In this document: positions 9,458 through 18,665 of the stretch, in pieces
Layout of the letters: each line of letters begins with the position of its first letter
Position numbering within the stretch: the first letter of the stretch is position 1
Source of the DNA: Rhizobium sp. 007
GTDB taxonomy: Bacteria > Pseudomonadota > Alphaproteobacteria > Rhizobiales > Rhizobiaceae
Assembly: GCF_015353075.1 (NCBI RefSeq)
Contig: NZ_CP064188.1
Location: 930,001 to 994,000 of the forward strand
DNA: 64,000 nucleotides
Reading direction: 5' to 3'
Position numbers and translations under genes: made by a program
Notes under the pieces: generated by a model
The model's database searches: none
The model's input: only the letters and a program-made list of their open reading frames with translations
What the model was told of the DNA's origin: nothing

Positions 9458-11053
9458 ATGAAGCATTTTCGTAAGGGGCTATTCGTTGGAGCCGCCATCA
9501 GCTTGCTGGCGCTGACTGCTTCTGCCGCCGTAGCCGAAACGCCGAAGGACCAACTCGTCATCGGCACGTCGCTTGCCCAGGTGTTGTCGCTTGATCCGCA
9601 GCAGGCGACGGAAGGCAAGGCCAATGAAATCATGTGCAATCTCTATGACCGTCTGGTCCTGGCGACGCCGGGGGGCAAGATCGCACCGCAACTGGCAGAG
9701 AGCTGGGCGATCGATGACAAAGGGATCACGTTCAAGCTCAGGGAAGCGGCGTTTGCCTCCGGTAATCCCGTGACATCCAAGGATGTTGTTTTTTCGCTGA
9801 CGCGTCTCCTCAAGATGAACCAGGCGGCTGCGGCCAACCTGAAGCGAGTCGGCTACAATGCTGACAATGTTGAAAAGCTGGTGACGGCACCCGATGAGCG
9901 TACAGTGCGCATTGATCTTTCGGGCGAGGTTACCCCGGAATTGCTTCTCTATCGTCTCGCCATGGTGACTACCAGCGTTGTCGACAGCGTCGAGGTTGAG
10001 AAGCACGTCAAGGATAACGACTATGGAAACGCGTGGCTGCGCACGAACTCTGCCGGTTCGGGGCCCTTCACGCTCAATCGCTGGACACCCAACGAGATCG
10101 TCATCCTGGACGTCAACAAGGATTATGTCGGGGGCGAACCGAAGATGCGGCGCGTCGTTATCCGGCATGTTCCCGAAAGCCAGGTCGAGCGCCTGATGCT
10201 GGAGCGCGGCGACATCGACATTGCAAGCGCATTGAGCGCATCTGATCTTGCGACGTTTCAAAATAAGCAGGGATTCCAAATTCAGCGCGTGCCGACCGGG
10301 GGGTTCTATGTGCTGTCCATGAATGCCGGAAACCAATATCTGTCTCATCCAAAGGTCCGCGAGGCGATTGCCTACGGCATCGATTATGCCGGCATCGAAA
10401 AGACGATCATGGGGCCTTACGGCAGGGTGCGGACGGTGCCGGTGCCGCAGAATTACGAATATGCCATTTCGAGCCCTGACTGGCATCTCGATGTCGAAAA
10501 GGCCAAGTCGCTGCTGGCGGAGGCCGGGTTCAAGGATGGCTTTTCGCTATCTTTGAAGACGATCGCGCAGACGCCGCGTATCGATCTTGCTACAGCTATC
10601 CAGGCCTCGCTTGCGCAGATCGGCATCAAGGTCAATATCCAGCAGGGTAATGGATCGGAGATCATCGCGGCCCACCGTGCCCGCGATTTCGACCTCCTGA
10701 TCCCGCAGACAGGCGCCTACATGCCGAACGTCCTTGGCTCGATGGAGCAGTTCTCCAGCAATCCGGACAATTCGAAGGAGGCAAACAACGCCGGCAACTT
10801 CGTCTGGCGCTCGGCCTGGGATATCCCCGAACTGACGAAGCTGACCGCAAAGGCTTCGCTGGAGCCGGATGCCAAGAAACGCGGCGAGCTTTATGTCGAA
10901 ATGCAAAAGATGTTCGTCGACCTCAAACCGGCAGTGCTGCCGCTCTTCGAGCGTTATGAGCCGATCGTTCTTAATGCGCGCGTTAAAGACTATGTCGGCC
11001 ACCCGAACATGACGACGCGACTTGAAGCCGTGACCAAGGCAGAAACCGAATAA
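9458..11053 (+). CDS. Oligopeptide/oligosaccharide-type ABC transporter substrate-binding protein
   Basis: This 531-residue SBP_bac_5 family protein captures a ligand in the periplasm for the permeases that follow. A signal peptide of about 29 residues ends AVA-ET. Typical family segments are SLDPQQATEGKANEIMCNLYDRLV and LREAAFASGNPVTSKDVVFSLTRLL; both lie in the N-terminal third. GGGAGG seven bases upstream fixes the ATG at 9458; an ATG at 9425 lies within the operator repeat. Although the family is named for peptides, several members in rhizobia carry sugar-acid oligomers, and the link to kdgD and uxuA makes that plausible here (inference). Confidence 0.9.
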   Translation: MKHFRKGLFVGAAISLLALTASAAVAETPKDQLVIGTSLAQVLSLDPQQATEGKANEIMCNLYDRLVLATPGGKIAPQLAESWAIDDKGITFKLREAAFASGNPVTSKDVVFSLTRLLKMNQAAAANLKRVGYNADNVEKLVTAPDERTVRIDLSGEVTPELLLYRLAMVTTSVVDSVEVEKHVKDNDYGNAWLRTNSAGSGPFTLNRWTPNEIVILDVNKDYVGGEPKMRRVVIRHVPESQVERLMLERGDIDIASALSASDLATFQNKQGFQIQRVPTGGFYVLSMNAGNQYLSHPKVREAIAYGIDYAGIEKTIMGPYGRVRTVPVPQNYEYAISSPDWHLDVEKAKSLLAEAGFKDGFSLSLKTIAQTPRIDLATAIQASLAQIGIKVNIQQGNGSEIIAAHRARDFDLLIPQTGAYMPNVLGSMEQFSSNPDNSKEANNAGNFVWRSAWDIPELTKLTAKASLEPDAKKRGELYVEMQKMFVDLKPAVLPLFERYEPIVLNARVKDYVGHPNMTTRLEAVTKAETE

Positions 11054-11072
11054 CCGAGGCAGGCAGCCGATC

Positions 11073-12101
11073 ATGAAGGAATTGTCCACGAGTGAGCTTG
11101 GAAGGCGCGTCCTCCAACTCATCGTCAGTCTGTTCATACTGCTTTGCGTCACCTTCGTGATCGGCCGCGTCATGCCCGCCGATCCCGTCGGCGCAGTGGT
11201 CGGCGAGCTTGCCGACCCTGCCGCCTACGCGGCGATGCGCGCGCGCCTTGGGCTTGATCTGCCACTTTATCAGCAGTTCTTCATTTATCTGACGGGCTTG
11301 CTGCAGGGTGATTTCGGAACGGCAATCCTGACTGGCAATCCCGTTTCGAAGGATCTGGCGCAGGCATTTCCGGCAACGTTTGAGCTTGCCACCCTGGCGG
11401 TCATCATATCGACATTCATAGGTGTGCCGCTCGGACTTGCGGCAGCACTTTTCCGCGACAGCTGGATCGACAAGACGGCGCGGGTCGTGGCTCTCGTTGG
11501 TCATTCGATACCGGTCTTCTGGTTCGGTATCGTCGGGCTGGTAATTTTCTATGCCGGGCTTAACTGGGTCGGCGGTCCGGGCAGGGTCGATGTCTATTAC
11601 GAGGGTATCGTAACCCCAAGGACCGGTCTGATGCTGTTGGACAGCCTGCTTGAAGGCGAGCCCGAAATTTTCTGGAATGCGCTCTCGCACATCATTCTGC
11701 CAGCCATCATCCTTGCTTACGCCGCGATGGCATACATCACCCGCATGACCCGCAGCTTTACACTTGAGCAGCTCAATCAGGACTACGTCATCGCAGCGCG
11801 AGCCAAAGGGGTCGGGCCGGCGAATACGGTGATCGGTCATGTTCTGCCGAACATTGCCGTGCAGCTGATCACCGTCCTTGCGATTTCCTATGGAAATCTT
11901 CTGGAAGGCGCCGTCGTGACCGAGATCGTCTTTTCATGGCCGGGGATCGGTCAATACATGACGAATGCGTTGATGATCGGCGATATGAACGCCATCCTGG
12001 CCGCAACAATCATCGTTGGCTTCATCTTCATGTTCCTCAACTTTGTAGCAGACATTGCCTATGCGCTGCTTGATCCGCGCACCCGGGAGGCCACGCAATG
12101 A
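11073..12101 (+). CDS. ABC transporter permease (DppB type)
   Basis: This is a 342-residue inner-membrane permease with six predicted membrane segments. It has the N-terminal GRVMPADPVGAVVGELADP region and the EAA-type loop QDYVIAARAKGVGPANTVIGHVL, which contacts the ATPases. It lies 19 bases after the binding protein and overlaps the next permease by four bases. It forms one half of the channel. Confidence 0.92.
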   Translation: MKELSTSELGRRVLQLIVSLFILLCVTFVIGRVMPADPVGAVVGELADPAAYAAMRARLGLDLPLYQQFFIYLTGLLQGDFGTAILTGNPVSKDLAQAFPATFELATLAVIISTFIGVPLGLAAALFRDSWIDKTARVVALVGHSIPVFWFGIVGLVIFYAGLNWVGGPGRVDVYYEGIVTPRTGLMLLDSLLEGEPEIFWNALSHIILPAIILAYAAMAYITRMTRSFTLEQLNQDYVIAARAKGVGPANTVIGHVLPNIAVQLITVLAISYGNLLEGAVVTEIVFSWPGIGQYMTNALMIGDMNAILAATIIVGFIFMFLNFVADIAYALLDPRTREATQ

Positions 12102-13000
12102 CCGACGCGCTTCACTCTCAAAGCGAGATCAGGCGGCCGCCAATCCCGGTCCGCATCGCCGCCTCGCTCGCTCGCGCCGGACGCCAGCTTGCCGACGAGC
12201 CGCTCGGTCTCTCCGGCTTCCTCATCCTCGCCGTGCTTTGCATCGTCGCAATCATTGCGCCGGCGCTTGCGCCTTATGATCCAAATGTCCAAATGCTGAG
12301 TGATGCACTGCAGCCGCCCAGCCTTGCACATCTTGCAGGGACAGATGAGTTTGGACGCGATATCTTCAGCCGCCTCGTCTATGGGACAAGGATCACCATT
12401 CAGACTGTTCTCTCGATATCCATAATTGTCGGCCCTGTGGGTTTGCTCATCGGCATCGTATCCGGCTTTTTCGGCGGTCGGACAGACGCAATCTTGATGC
12501 GTGCAACCGATATCGTCCTGTCCTTTCCCTCGCTGATCCTTGCCCTTGCATTTGCCGCCGCCCTGGGAGCGGGATTGAACACGGCGATCATCGCGATCTC
12601 CTTAACGGCCTGGCCGCCGATTGCCCGGCTTGCCCGAGCCGAGGCCTTGGTCGTCCGCAACGCCGATTACGTCGCCGCAGCCCGCCTTTATGGAGCGTCT
12701 TCCTTGAGAATATTGCTTCTCTACATCGCACCCATGTGCGTCCCGTCGGTGATCGTGCGCCTGACGCTCAATATGGCCGGCATCATCCTGACGGCGGCAT
12801 CGCTCGGCTTCCTCGGGCTTGGCGCGCAGCCGCCGGCGCCCGAATGGGGCGCGATGATATCAAGCGGACGCAAGTTCATGCTCGATTACTGGTGGGTTGC
12901 CGTCATGCCGGGCATTGCCATCTTGCTCACGAGCCTCGCCTTCAACATCGCCGGCGATACGCTGCGCGATATCCTGGATCCGCGCCATGCAAGATCGTGA
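12098..13000 (+). CDS. ABC transporter permease (DppC type)
   Basis: This 300-residue partner permease has the characteristic N-terminal segment and the LAGTDEFGRDIFSRLVYGTR motif of DppC/OppC proteins. The EAA loop reads RNADYVAAARLYGASSLRILL. Its ATG overlaps the stop of the DppB-type gene (ATGA), and its own end overlaps the following ATPase start by 14 bases, so the genes are translationally linked. Confidence 0.92.
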   Translation: MTDALHSQSEIRRPPIPVRIAASLARAGRQLADEPLGLSGFLILAVLCIVAIIAPALAPYDPNVQMLSDALQPPSLAHLAGTDEFGRDIFSRLVYGTRITIQTVLSISIIVGPVGLLIGIVSGFFGGRTDAILMRATDIVLSFPSLILALAFAAALGAGLNTAIIAISLTAWPPIARLARAEALVVRNADYVAAARLYGASSLRILLLYIAPMCVPSVIVRLTLNMAGIILTAASLGFLGLGAQPPAPEWGAMISSGRKFMLDYWWVAVMPGIAILLTSLAFNIAGDTLRDILDPRHARS

Positions 13001-13832
13001 AACCTCAACAATCCTTTCCGTCCGGAATTTGAACGTGCGCTTTGGGCGCAGTTCAATACCGGCCGTAAGCGAAGTCAGCTTCGACCTGGGGCGGGAAAGG
13101 CTAGGAATTGTGGGCGAATCCGGTTCCGGAAAATCGACTACCGGACGGGCGATCATGCGCCTTCTTTCGCCGAGCGCCGCGATCTCGGCGGAGCGTTTCG
13201 ATCTTGCCGGCAGTCCGCTGCTTGAAAAGACCGAACGGCAGATGGGTGCACTGCGCGGCAAGGAGATGGCGCTTATCATGCAAGATCCACGCTATTCGCT
13301 TAATCCGGTGCTGACCATCGGCAGGCAGGTGGCGGAGGCGGCAAGGCTTCATCTTGGCCTTGGTCGCGCTCAAGCGATGGAGAGTGCAAGAAGCATGCTC
13401 CAACGCGTCAGGATCAGTGATGCAGACCGCGTCATGGCACTTTACCCGCATCAGATATCCGGCGGCATGGGTCAGCGCGTGATGATTGCGATGATGCTGC
13501 TTGCCAAGCCGAAGCTGGTCATTGCCGACGAGCCTACGTCGGCACTCGATGTCAGTGTCAGGAAGGACGTCCTCGTCCTGCTCGACGAACTGGTGCGGGA
13601 AAATGATTCCGGCCTCATCCTCATCAGCCACGATATCCGCATGGTCGCGGCTTTCTGCCAGCGGATCCTGGTCATGTATGCGGGTCGTGTCGTTGAAACG
13701 CTCACGAGCCTCGATGACGCCCGGCATCCCTATACCCGTGGCCTGATTGCGGCGCTTCCCGACCCCCGTCATCCGGTCCGCAGACTGAAAGTACTGGACA
13801 GGAAGGCATTGGAAGCAGAGGCGGCGCAATGA
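12987..13832 (+). CDS. ABC transporter ATP-binding protein (DppD type)
   Basis: This 281-residue ATPase has Walker A GESGSGKSTTGR, the signature region QISGGMGQRVMIAMMLL, Walker B LVIADEPTSALD and the H-loop LILISHDIRMV. I place the start at ATG 12987 (MQDRETSTILSV), inside the end of the permease gene; a longer frame from 12897 would read through it out of register. It is short for DppD and lacks most of the usual C-terminal Cys-rich oligopeptide-transporter extension, although YTRGLIAALPDPRHP is kept. Confidence 0.9.
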   Translation: MQDRETSTILSVRNLNVRFGRSSIPAVSEVSFDLGRERLGIVGESGSGKSTTGRAIMRLLSPSAAISAERFDLAGSPLLEKTERQMGALRGKEMALIMQDPRYSLNPVLTIGRQVAEAARLHLGLGRAQAMESARSMLQRVRISDADRVMALYPHQISGGMGQRVMIAMMLLAKPKLVIADEPTSALDVSVRKDVLVLLDELVRENDSGLILISHDIRMVAAFCQRILVMYAGRVVETLTSLDDARHPYTRGLIAALPDPRHPVRRLKVLDRKALEAEAAQ

Positions 13833-14566
13833 TCAGGATCAGCAATCTCGATGTTGTCTATGGTGCGGGCAAAACGCGCAACCACGTCGTAAGAGGGGTA
13901 GGCTTTGAGGTCGGCAAGGGCGAAACGCTTGGCATCGTCGGGGAATCCGGCTGCGGCAAATCAACGGTCCTGCGGGCTCTGGCCGGTATCGAGCAGGGAT
14001 GGACGGGTTCAATAGAACTCGACGGCAAGGCAATCGGAAAGATCCGGTCGCGAAATGAGCTGAAGTGCGCTCAAATGGTGTTTCAGGATCCCTATGGTTC
14101 GCTTCATCCGCGTCATCGCATCGGGACGGCCCTGGCCGAGCCTCTCCGCTCGATGGGACACGGTGATGGCTGGTCTGCCGTTCAAAAGGCGCTACGGCAG
14201 GTGGGACTGCCCGACAGCTTTGCCAACCGGTTTCCCCATGAATTGTCGGGAGGCCAGCGTCAGCGCGTTGCCATTGCGCGGGCTCTTATCCTGTCGCCGC
14301 CGATCCTGCTGCTCGATGAGCCAACCTCGGCACTCGACGTCTCCGTTCAGGCCGAGATCCTCAATCTTCTTGCAGACAAGCGCGACGAGCATGGGCTGAC
14401 CTATGTGCTCGTGAGCCACGATCTCGCAGTGATCGCGCACATGTGCGACAGGGTGCTTATCATGAAAGATGGTGCTTTCGTCGATGAACTGACGAAAGCC
14501 GATCTTCAATCAGGCGTCACCCATGCCGATTACTCACGCGAACTTTTCGAGGCAAGTTTTCTCTGA
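13829..14566 (+). CDS. ABC transporter ATP-binding protein (DppF type)
   Basis: This 245-residue ATPase has Walker [13 protein letters not shown], signature [15 protein letters not shown], Walker B ILLLDEPTSALD and H-loop YVLVSHDLAVI. It overlaps the preceding ATPase by four bases and is the last gene of the operon. It is shorter than a typical DppF (about 330 residues) because it ends soon after the nucleotide-binding core and lacks the C-terminal oligopeptide-transporter domain. Confidence 0.9.
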   Translation: MIRISNLDVVYGAGKTRNHVVRGVGFEVGKGETLGIVGESGCGKSTVLRALAGIEQGWTGSIELDGKAIGKIRSRNELKCAQMVFQDPYGSLHPRHRIGTALAEPLRSMGHGDGWSAVQKALRQVGLPDSFANRFPHELSGGQRQRVAIARALILSPPILLLDEPTSALDVSVQAEILNLLADKRDEHGLTYVLVSHDLAVIAHMCDRVLIMKDGAFVDELTKADLQSGVTHADYSRELFEASFL

Positions 14567-14568
14567 TT

Positions 14569-14585
14569 CCGGCTCGACGAGCCGG
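14569..14585. terminator. Hairpin between convergent operons
   Basis: CCGGCTC-GAC-GAGCCGG forms a perfect 7-base-pair stem in the 19-base gap between two converging genes. It has no clear U-run on either strand, so it may act as a weak bidirectional terminator or 3' end stabiliser. Confidence 0.5.
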
Positions 14586-15569
14586 CTATGCGCCGAATCT
14601 GTGCGCCGCGCCTTCCACCGGACTTGCCCAAACGGTGGCACCTGTTGCAAAGGCGGTCTCTCCTTCGGCGCGCACCACCATTTCGCCGATTTGCGGAACA
14701 TCCAGATAGAGGATGGCATCGGCGCCGAGGCGCTCGATATGTCTAACCCTGCCTTGCCACGCGCCTTTAGCTTGGGAAAGGCGAATATGCTCGGGTCGGA
14801 TCCCGTAGGTCTGGCACCCGAAGCGCTGCGCAATCTCGCCCGTATAAAGGTTCATCTTCGGGCTGCCGATAAAGCCCGCGACGAAGGGCGTCGCCGGCTT
14901 GCGGTAGAGTTCCATCGGGCTGCCCACCTGCTCGACCTTGCCACCGTTCAAGACGACGATCTTGTCGGCCATCGTCATCGCCTCGACCTGGTCGTGGGTA
15001 ACGTAGATCATGGTTGTCTTCAGGCGGGTATGGAGTTCTGCAATCTCAAGCCGCATTTGGGCTCGCAAAGATGCGTCGAGGTTCGAGAGCGGCTCGTCGA
15101 ACAGGAAGACCTTCGGATCACGAACGATCGCGCGGCCGATGGCAACGCGCTGCCTTTGCCCGCCGGAAAGCGCCTTCGGCTTGCGGTCGAGCAAATGGAT
15201 GAGCTGCAAGGTCTCGGCTGCTGCGCGGACCTTGGCCTCGATCTCGGATTTCGGGCGGCGGGCAAGCGAAAGCCCGAAGCCGATATTTTCCGCAACCGTC
15301 ATATGCGGATAAAGCGCATAGCTTTGGAACACCATGGCGATACCGCGCTTCGATGGTTCGGCGTCCGTGACATCCTGGCCGCCTATCGTCAGCATGCCGG
15401 ACGTCGAGTCTTCCAGCCCGGCAATGATCCGCAGCAACGTGGATTTTCCGCATCCAGACGGCCCGACAAATACGACGAATTCACCGGAACGCACCTCCAG
15501 ATCGATGCCCTTGATGACATCAAGGGCGCCAAAGCTCTTGCAAATCCGGGTGAGGGTGAGCTCGGCCAT
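14586..15569 (-). CDS. Sugar ABC transporter ATP-binding protein (UgpC/MsmX type)
   Basis: This 327-residue CUT1-family ATPase has Walker [13 protein letters not shown], signature [15 protein letters not shown], Walker [13 protein letters not shown] and H-loop [12 protein letters not shown]. It also has the C-terminal TOBE-type regulatory domain ([11 protein letters not shown]). ATG 15569 (MAELTLTR) is preferred; a GTG six bases earlier overlaps the upstream stop. It is the last gene of the rhamnoside operon. Confidence 0.93.
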   Translation of the reverse strand: MAELTLTRICKSFGALDVIKGIDLEVRSGEFVVFVGPSGCGKSTLLRIIAGLEDSTSGMLTIGGQDVTDAEPSKRGIAMVFQSYALYPHMTVAENIGFGLSLARRPKSEIEAKVRAAAETLQLIHLLDRKPKALSGGQRQRVAIGRAIVRDPKVFLFDEPLSNLDASLRAQMRLEIAELHTRLKTTMIYVTHDQVEAMTMADKIVVLNGGKVEQVGSPMELYRKPATPFVAGFIGSPKMNLYTGEIAQRFGCQTYGIRPEHIRLSQAKGAWQGRVRHIERLGADAILYLDVPQIGEMVVRAEGETAFATGATVWASPVEGAAHRFGA

Positions 15570-15574
15570 TTGCA

Positions 15575-16402
15575 CTAACCTTTCACTGCGCCGGCAGTCA
15601 TGCCTGCCACGATCTGCCTGTTGAAGAAGATGAAAACGATGAGGGGAGGGACCGTAACGAGCAGGATGTTCATGAAGAGCAGGTTGTACTGGCTCGTGTA
15701 CATGCTCTGGAAATTATAGAGCGTCAGCTGCACGGTGACGTTCTCTTTGCCTGGCAGGTAATAGAGCGGGTTCGTGAAATCATTGAAGATCGCGATCGAC
15801 TGCACGACAATATTGGTCACCGTCACCGGCTTGAGCAAAGGCAGGATCACCCGGAAGAATATCTGCCAAGGCTTTGCCCCATCGATCAGTGCCGCCTCAT
15901 CGAGATCGCGGGGAATGGTCGAAATGAACGATCGGTAGAGCAAGGTCGAGAACGAGAGATTATAGGCGACCTGGATCAGGATCATTCCGGTAATGGTCTT
16001 GAAGAGGCCGATTTCCTGAAGCAGTCCGATCGTCGGAACGACAGCCGGTGGCATCATCAGTCCCATGAAGAGCGCACCCGAGGCAACGGCATTCCAGCGG
16101 GTTCTGCGGCGCTGCATGACATAGCCGACCATCGCCGAAAACAGTATCAGTATGGTGACCGAGACGACGGTGATCAGCGTCGAATTGAAATATGCCAGCA
16201 CGAGCTGATAGTCGCGCGCCTGGAACACTGCTGCGAGATTGTCCCAGAACAGCCACTGTTCCGGGAGCGTGAAGTCGAGCCGGGATGCCTCGGATTTCGA
16301 CTTGACCGCCTGGAGCGCAATGAACACGAACGGCAGCACGAAGATGACCGTGGCGAGAGCAAGTGCGATCGCGCCGCTCGTATAGGGCCGCATCTGTCTC
16401 AT
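15575..16402 (-). CDS. Sugar ABC transporter permease (UgpE/MalG type)
   Basis: This 275-residue permease with six predicted membrane segments has the CUT1 EAA loop ([25 protein letters not shown]). The ATG at 16402 overlaps the stop of the upstream permease as ATGA; a GTG at 16429 gives a longer and less likely form. It pairs with the UgpA-type permease to form the channel. Confidence 0.93.
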   Translation of the reverse strand: MRQMRPYTSGAIALALATVIFVLPFVFIALQAVKSKSEASRLDFTLPEQWLFWDNLAAVFQARDYQLVLAYFNSTLITVVSVTILILFSAMVGYVMQRRRTRWNAVASGALFMGLMMPPAVVPTIGLLQEIGLFKTITGMILIQVAYNLSFSTLLYRSFISTIPRDLDEAALIDGAKPWQIFFRVILPLLKPVTVTNIVVQSIAIFNDFTNPLYYLPGKENVTVQLTLYNFQSMYTSQYNLLFMNILLVTVPPLIVFIFFNRQIVAGMTAGAVKG

Positions 16403-17277
16403 TGTTCGACCTCGCGCCGGTTGAGCCACACGGTAAGCGGTAGAATGATGATGGCGATCAGCGCAAACAGGATGACATTGCCCGCAGTCGACAAACCGTA
16501 GAATCCCGCCTGATACTGCTTATAAATGACCGACGCGATCACATCCGAGGAAAAGCCCGGCCCACCGCGTGTCATCGCCCAAATGAGATCGAACGACCGG
16601 AGGCCACCGATCAACGACAGCGTGATGACGGTGATCGTCGCCGGACGCACAAGAGGCAGAGTGATGCGCCAGAACTGCTGGAAACGTGTGGCACCGTCAA
16701 TTCTGGCAGCCTCGTAGTAATCGGGGCTGATTGCTGCCAGGCCGGCGATAAAAATCAAGGTGGCAAGACCCACGCCCTTCCAGAGATCGACGAGCGCCAC
16801 GGAAAAAAGAGCAAGCGCCGGATTGGTCAGCCAGCCTGGTCCGGGAATGCCGAGCGTTTCAAGCATGGCATTGATGATGCCCTTTGTCGGGTGCATCATC
16901 ACGGTAAAGGCAATGCCGATGCCGATTGTCGATACCAGAACTGGAAAGAAAACGAGCGTGCGCAGGAAGCCTCGAGCGAAAATATTACCGGTCAGCAGCA
17001 CGGCGAGCAGGAGCCCGCATATCGTCTTCAGTCCGGATGTCGTTAAGGCATAGATCAGCGTGTTGACGAGGCCCTTGACCAGAAACGGCTCGGAAAAGAA
17101 CTGTCGGAAGTTCTCCAATCCAATGAACTCGGCGCTCGAAAGATCCCAACGTGTGAGGCTGAACCAGAGAGAAGACACCGTAGGGACGACAAACAGCACG
17201 CCGTAGACGGCTGCGGCAGGAAGAAAAAACCACAAGGGATAGGGCGATTTGCGTGAGCGGAGGCGTGTTTCGGTCAT
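16399..17277 (-). CDS. Sugar ABC transporter permease (UgpA/MalF type)
   Basis: This 292-residue permease begins MTETRLRSRKSPYPLWFFLPAA, and a GAGGT ribosome binding site lies before ATG 17277. The EAA loop YYEAARIDGATRFQQFWRIT is typical of CUT1 systems. It follows the binding-protein gene after 64 bases that contain a strong hairpin, and overlaps the next permease by four bases. Confidence 0.93.
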   Translation of the reverse strand: MTETRLRSRKSPYPLWFFLPAAAVYGVLFVVPTVSSLWFSLTRWDLSSAEFIGLENFRQFFSEPFLVKGLVNTLIYALTTSGLKTICGLLLAVLLTGNIFARGFLRTLVFFPVLVSTIGIGIAFTVMMHPTKGIINAMLETLGIPGPGWLTNPALALFSVALVDLWKGVGLATLIFIAGLAAISPDYYEAARIDGATRFQQFWRITLPLVRPATITVITLSLIGGLRSFDLIWAMTRGGPGFSSDVIASVIYKQYQAGFYGLSTAGNVILFALIAIIILPLTVWLNRREVEQ

Positions 17278-17300
17278 GTTTACCTCTTCGATCGGGTGGG

Positions 17301-17321
17301 CCTCGCCCGTGAAGGGCGAGG
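17301..17321 (-). terminator. Intercistronic hairpin after the binding-protein gene
   Basis: CCTCGCCC at 17301-17308 pairs perfectly with GGGCGAGG at 17314-17321. It lies just downstream of the substrate-binding protein gene and before the first permease, with no long U-run. Such hairpins usually protect the upstream message, giving more binding protein than permease. Confidence 0.6.
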
Positions 17322-17341
17322 TCAGCTTTCCCGAAGGGCCA

Positions 17342-18622
17342 CTACCAGTTGGGTAGACCGAGCTGCTTTGCCTGCTTGCGCACGTCATCGTCATAAAGCG
17401 CGGCCGCCTCGGCTGGCTGGCGGATGCCGGACCCGACCTCGACGGTTATCTGTTCAAGGGCCGGTCCCTTGATCGGCGACACGAATTCCAGCGCCGGCGT
17501 AGTCGCCTTCGCTTCGAAATAGGGGAGCATGTCCTTCACCGCGGGCGGGACGTCGGCCGGCAGCGCGCATCCGTCGACGAGGGACGGACCTTGGGCCGTG
17601 TTGGTTTCAACCATGATCTTGCAGCCTTCGACGCTTCCGGCGAAATCCACAAATTTCCGGGCTTCATCCGCGTTCTGGCTGGCGAGCGGGACATAAAGGG
17701 CAGGCGGCATCCAGACCGTTAGACCGTTCTTGGCCGCATCGTCCCCCGGCTGCGCGAAGAAGCCGACACCCTCAAGATTTTCCGGATAGTTCTGCTTCAA
17801 AGCGCCGACGGCAAAGGTGAGCATCGGATAATGGGCGGCTTCGCCTGTCGCCACCATCCTAAGGCCGTCGTCATAGCTTGCTGCACCGAAATCCTCGTTC
17901 ATCAGGCCGGCGTCATGAACCTCCTTCAGGCGCTCGAAACCTTTCATGGCCGCAGGCGTCGTCGCGTATTTCGCCTTGTTGGCCGTATAGTCGTTTGCGA
18001 AGTTCGGCGCGCCTTGATGCAGGTTGTAATAGTCCGCCAGAACGAAGAGCTGGGAGGTCCAGGTGTCGCGATAGGTCTGGGCAACAGCGACTTTGCCGGC
18101 CGCCTTCACCTTTTCGTTGTTGGCCATGAAATCGGCCCATCTCTTCGGGACGGGCAGGCCGAGGTCCTGATAGATTTTTCTGTTGTAGAGGATCCCGCCA
18201 GCCATCGCCGTTCCGAAGGGAACGCCGTATAGCTTGCCGTCAGCGCGGACCACGGCCTTGAAGCTCTCGTCTACTTTTGCCTGCGACGAAAGATCACTGA
18301 GGTCGGCCAGCGTCTGTGCAGGTTTCAGCGCCTGCATCAGCGAGCCGGAATTGTACAGGAAGACATCCGACATCTCGCCTGTCGCCAGCCGCGTCTTGAC
18401 GATGTTGTCGCCCTCGCCACCACCCGGCCGCTGCTCGATTTCGATCGTTACATCCGGTGCGATCGTCTCGTAAGCTGCAACCAGCGCCTCGGCGGCTGCG
18501 ACGGTATCGGGGCTGTTATCGATCAGGAACGAGAGCGTCGTTTCTGCGTGCAACGGCCCTGCGGCAATCAGCGCTACGAGCGCCGACGCACCGGCAAGAA
18601 TGACTTTGATGCGGTTTGTCAT
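17342..18622 (-). CDS. Sugar ABC transporter substrate-binding protein (SBP_bac_1)
   Basis: This 426-residue CUT1 binding protein has a signal peptide of about 26 residues ending LHA-ET. The mature protein shows typical family segments: NIVKTRLATGEMSDVFLYNSG, then a DGKLYGVPFGTAMAGGILYNRK region and RKFVDFAGSVEG. It probably binds a rhamnose-containing saccharide, because the GH78 rhamnosidase gene lies 43 bases upstream in the same operon and no other enzyme is encoded there. That substrate is inference. Confidence 0.9.
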   Translation of the reverse strand: MTNRIKVILAGASALVALIAAGPLHAETTLSFLIDNSPDTVAAAEALVAAYETIAPDVTIEIEQRPGGGEGDNIVKTRLATGEMSDVFLYNSGSLMQALKPAQTLADLSDLSSQAKVDESFKAVVRADGKLYGVPFGTAMAGGILYNRKIYQDLGLPVPKRWADFMANNEKVKAAGKVAVAQTYRDTWTSQLFVLADYYNLHQGAPNFANDYTANKAKYATTPAAMKGFERLKEVHDAGLMNEDFGAASYDDGLRMVATGEAAHYPMLTFAVGALKQNYPENLEGVGFFAQPGDDAAKNGLTVWMPPALYVPLASQNADEARKFVDFAGSVEGCKIMVETNTAQGPSLVDGCALPADVPPAVKDMLPYFEAKATTPALEFVSPIKGPALEQITVEVGSGIRQPAEAAALYDDDVRKQAKQLGLPNW

Positions 18623-18665
18623 GACGTTCCTCCTCTGAACGGTTTGACGGTGGCAGGTATGCTCC

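Noticed and set aside
9479..10486. 335-codon open frame opposite the SBP_bac_5 gene
   Set aside because: Antisense shadow; no start context and no recognisable family.
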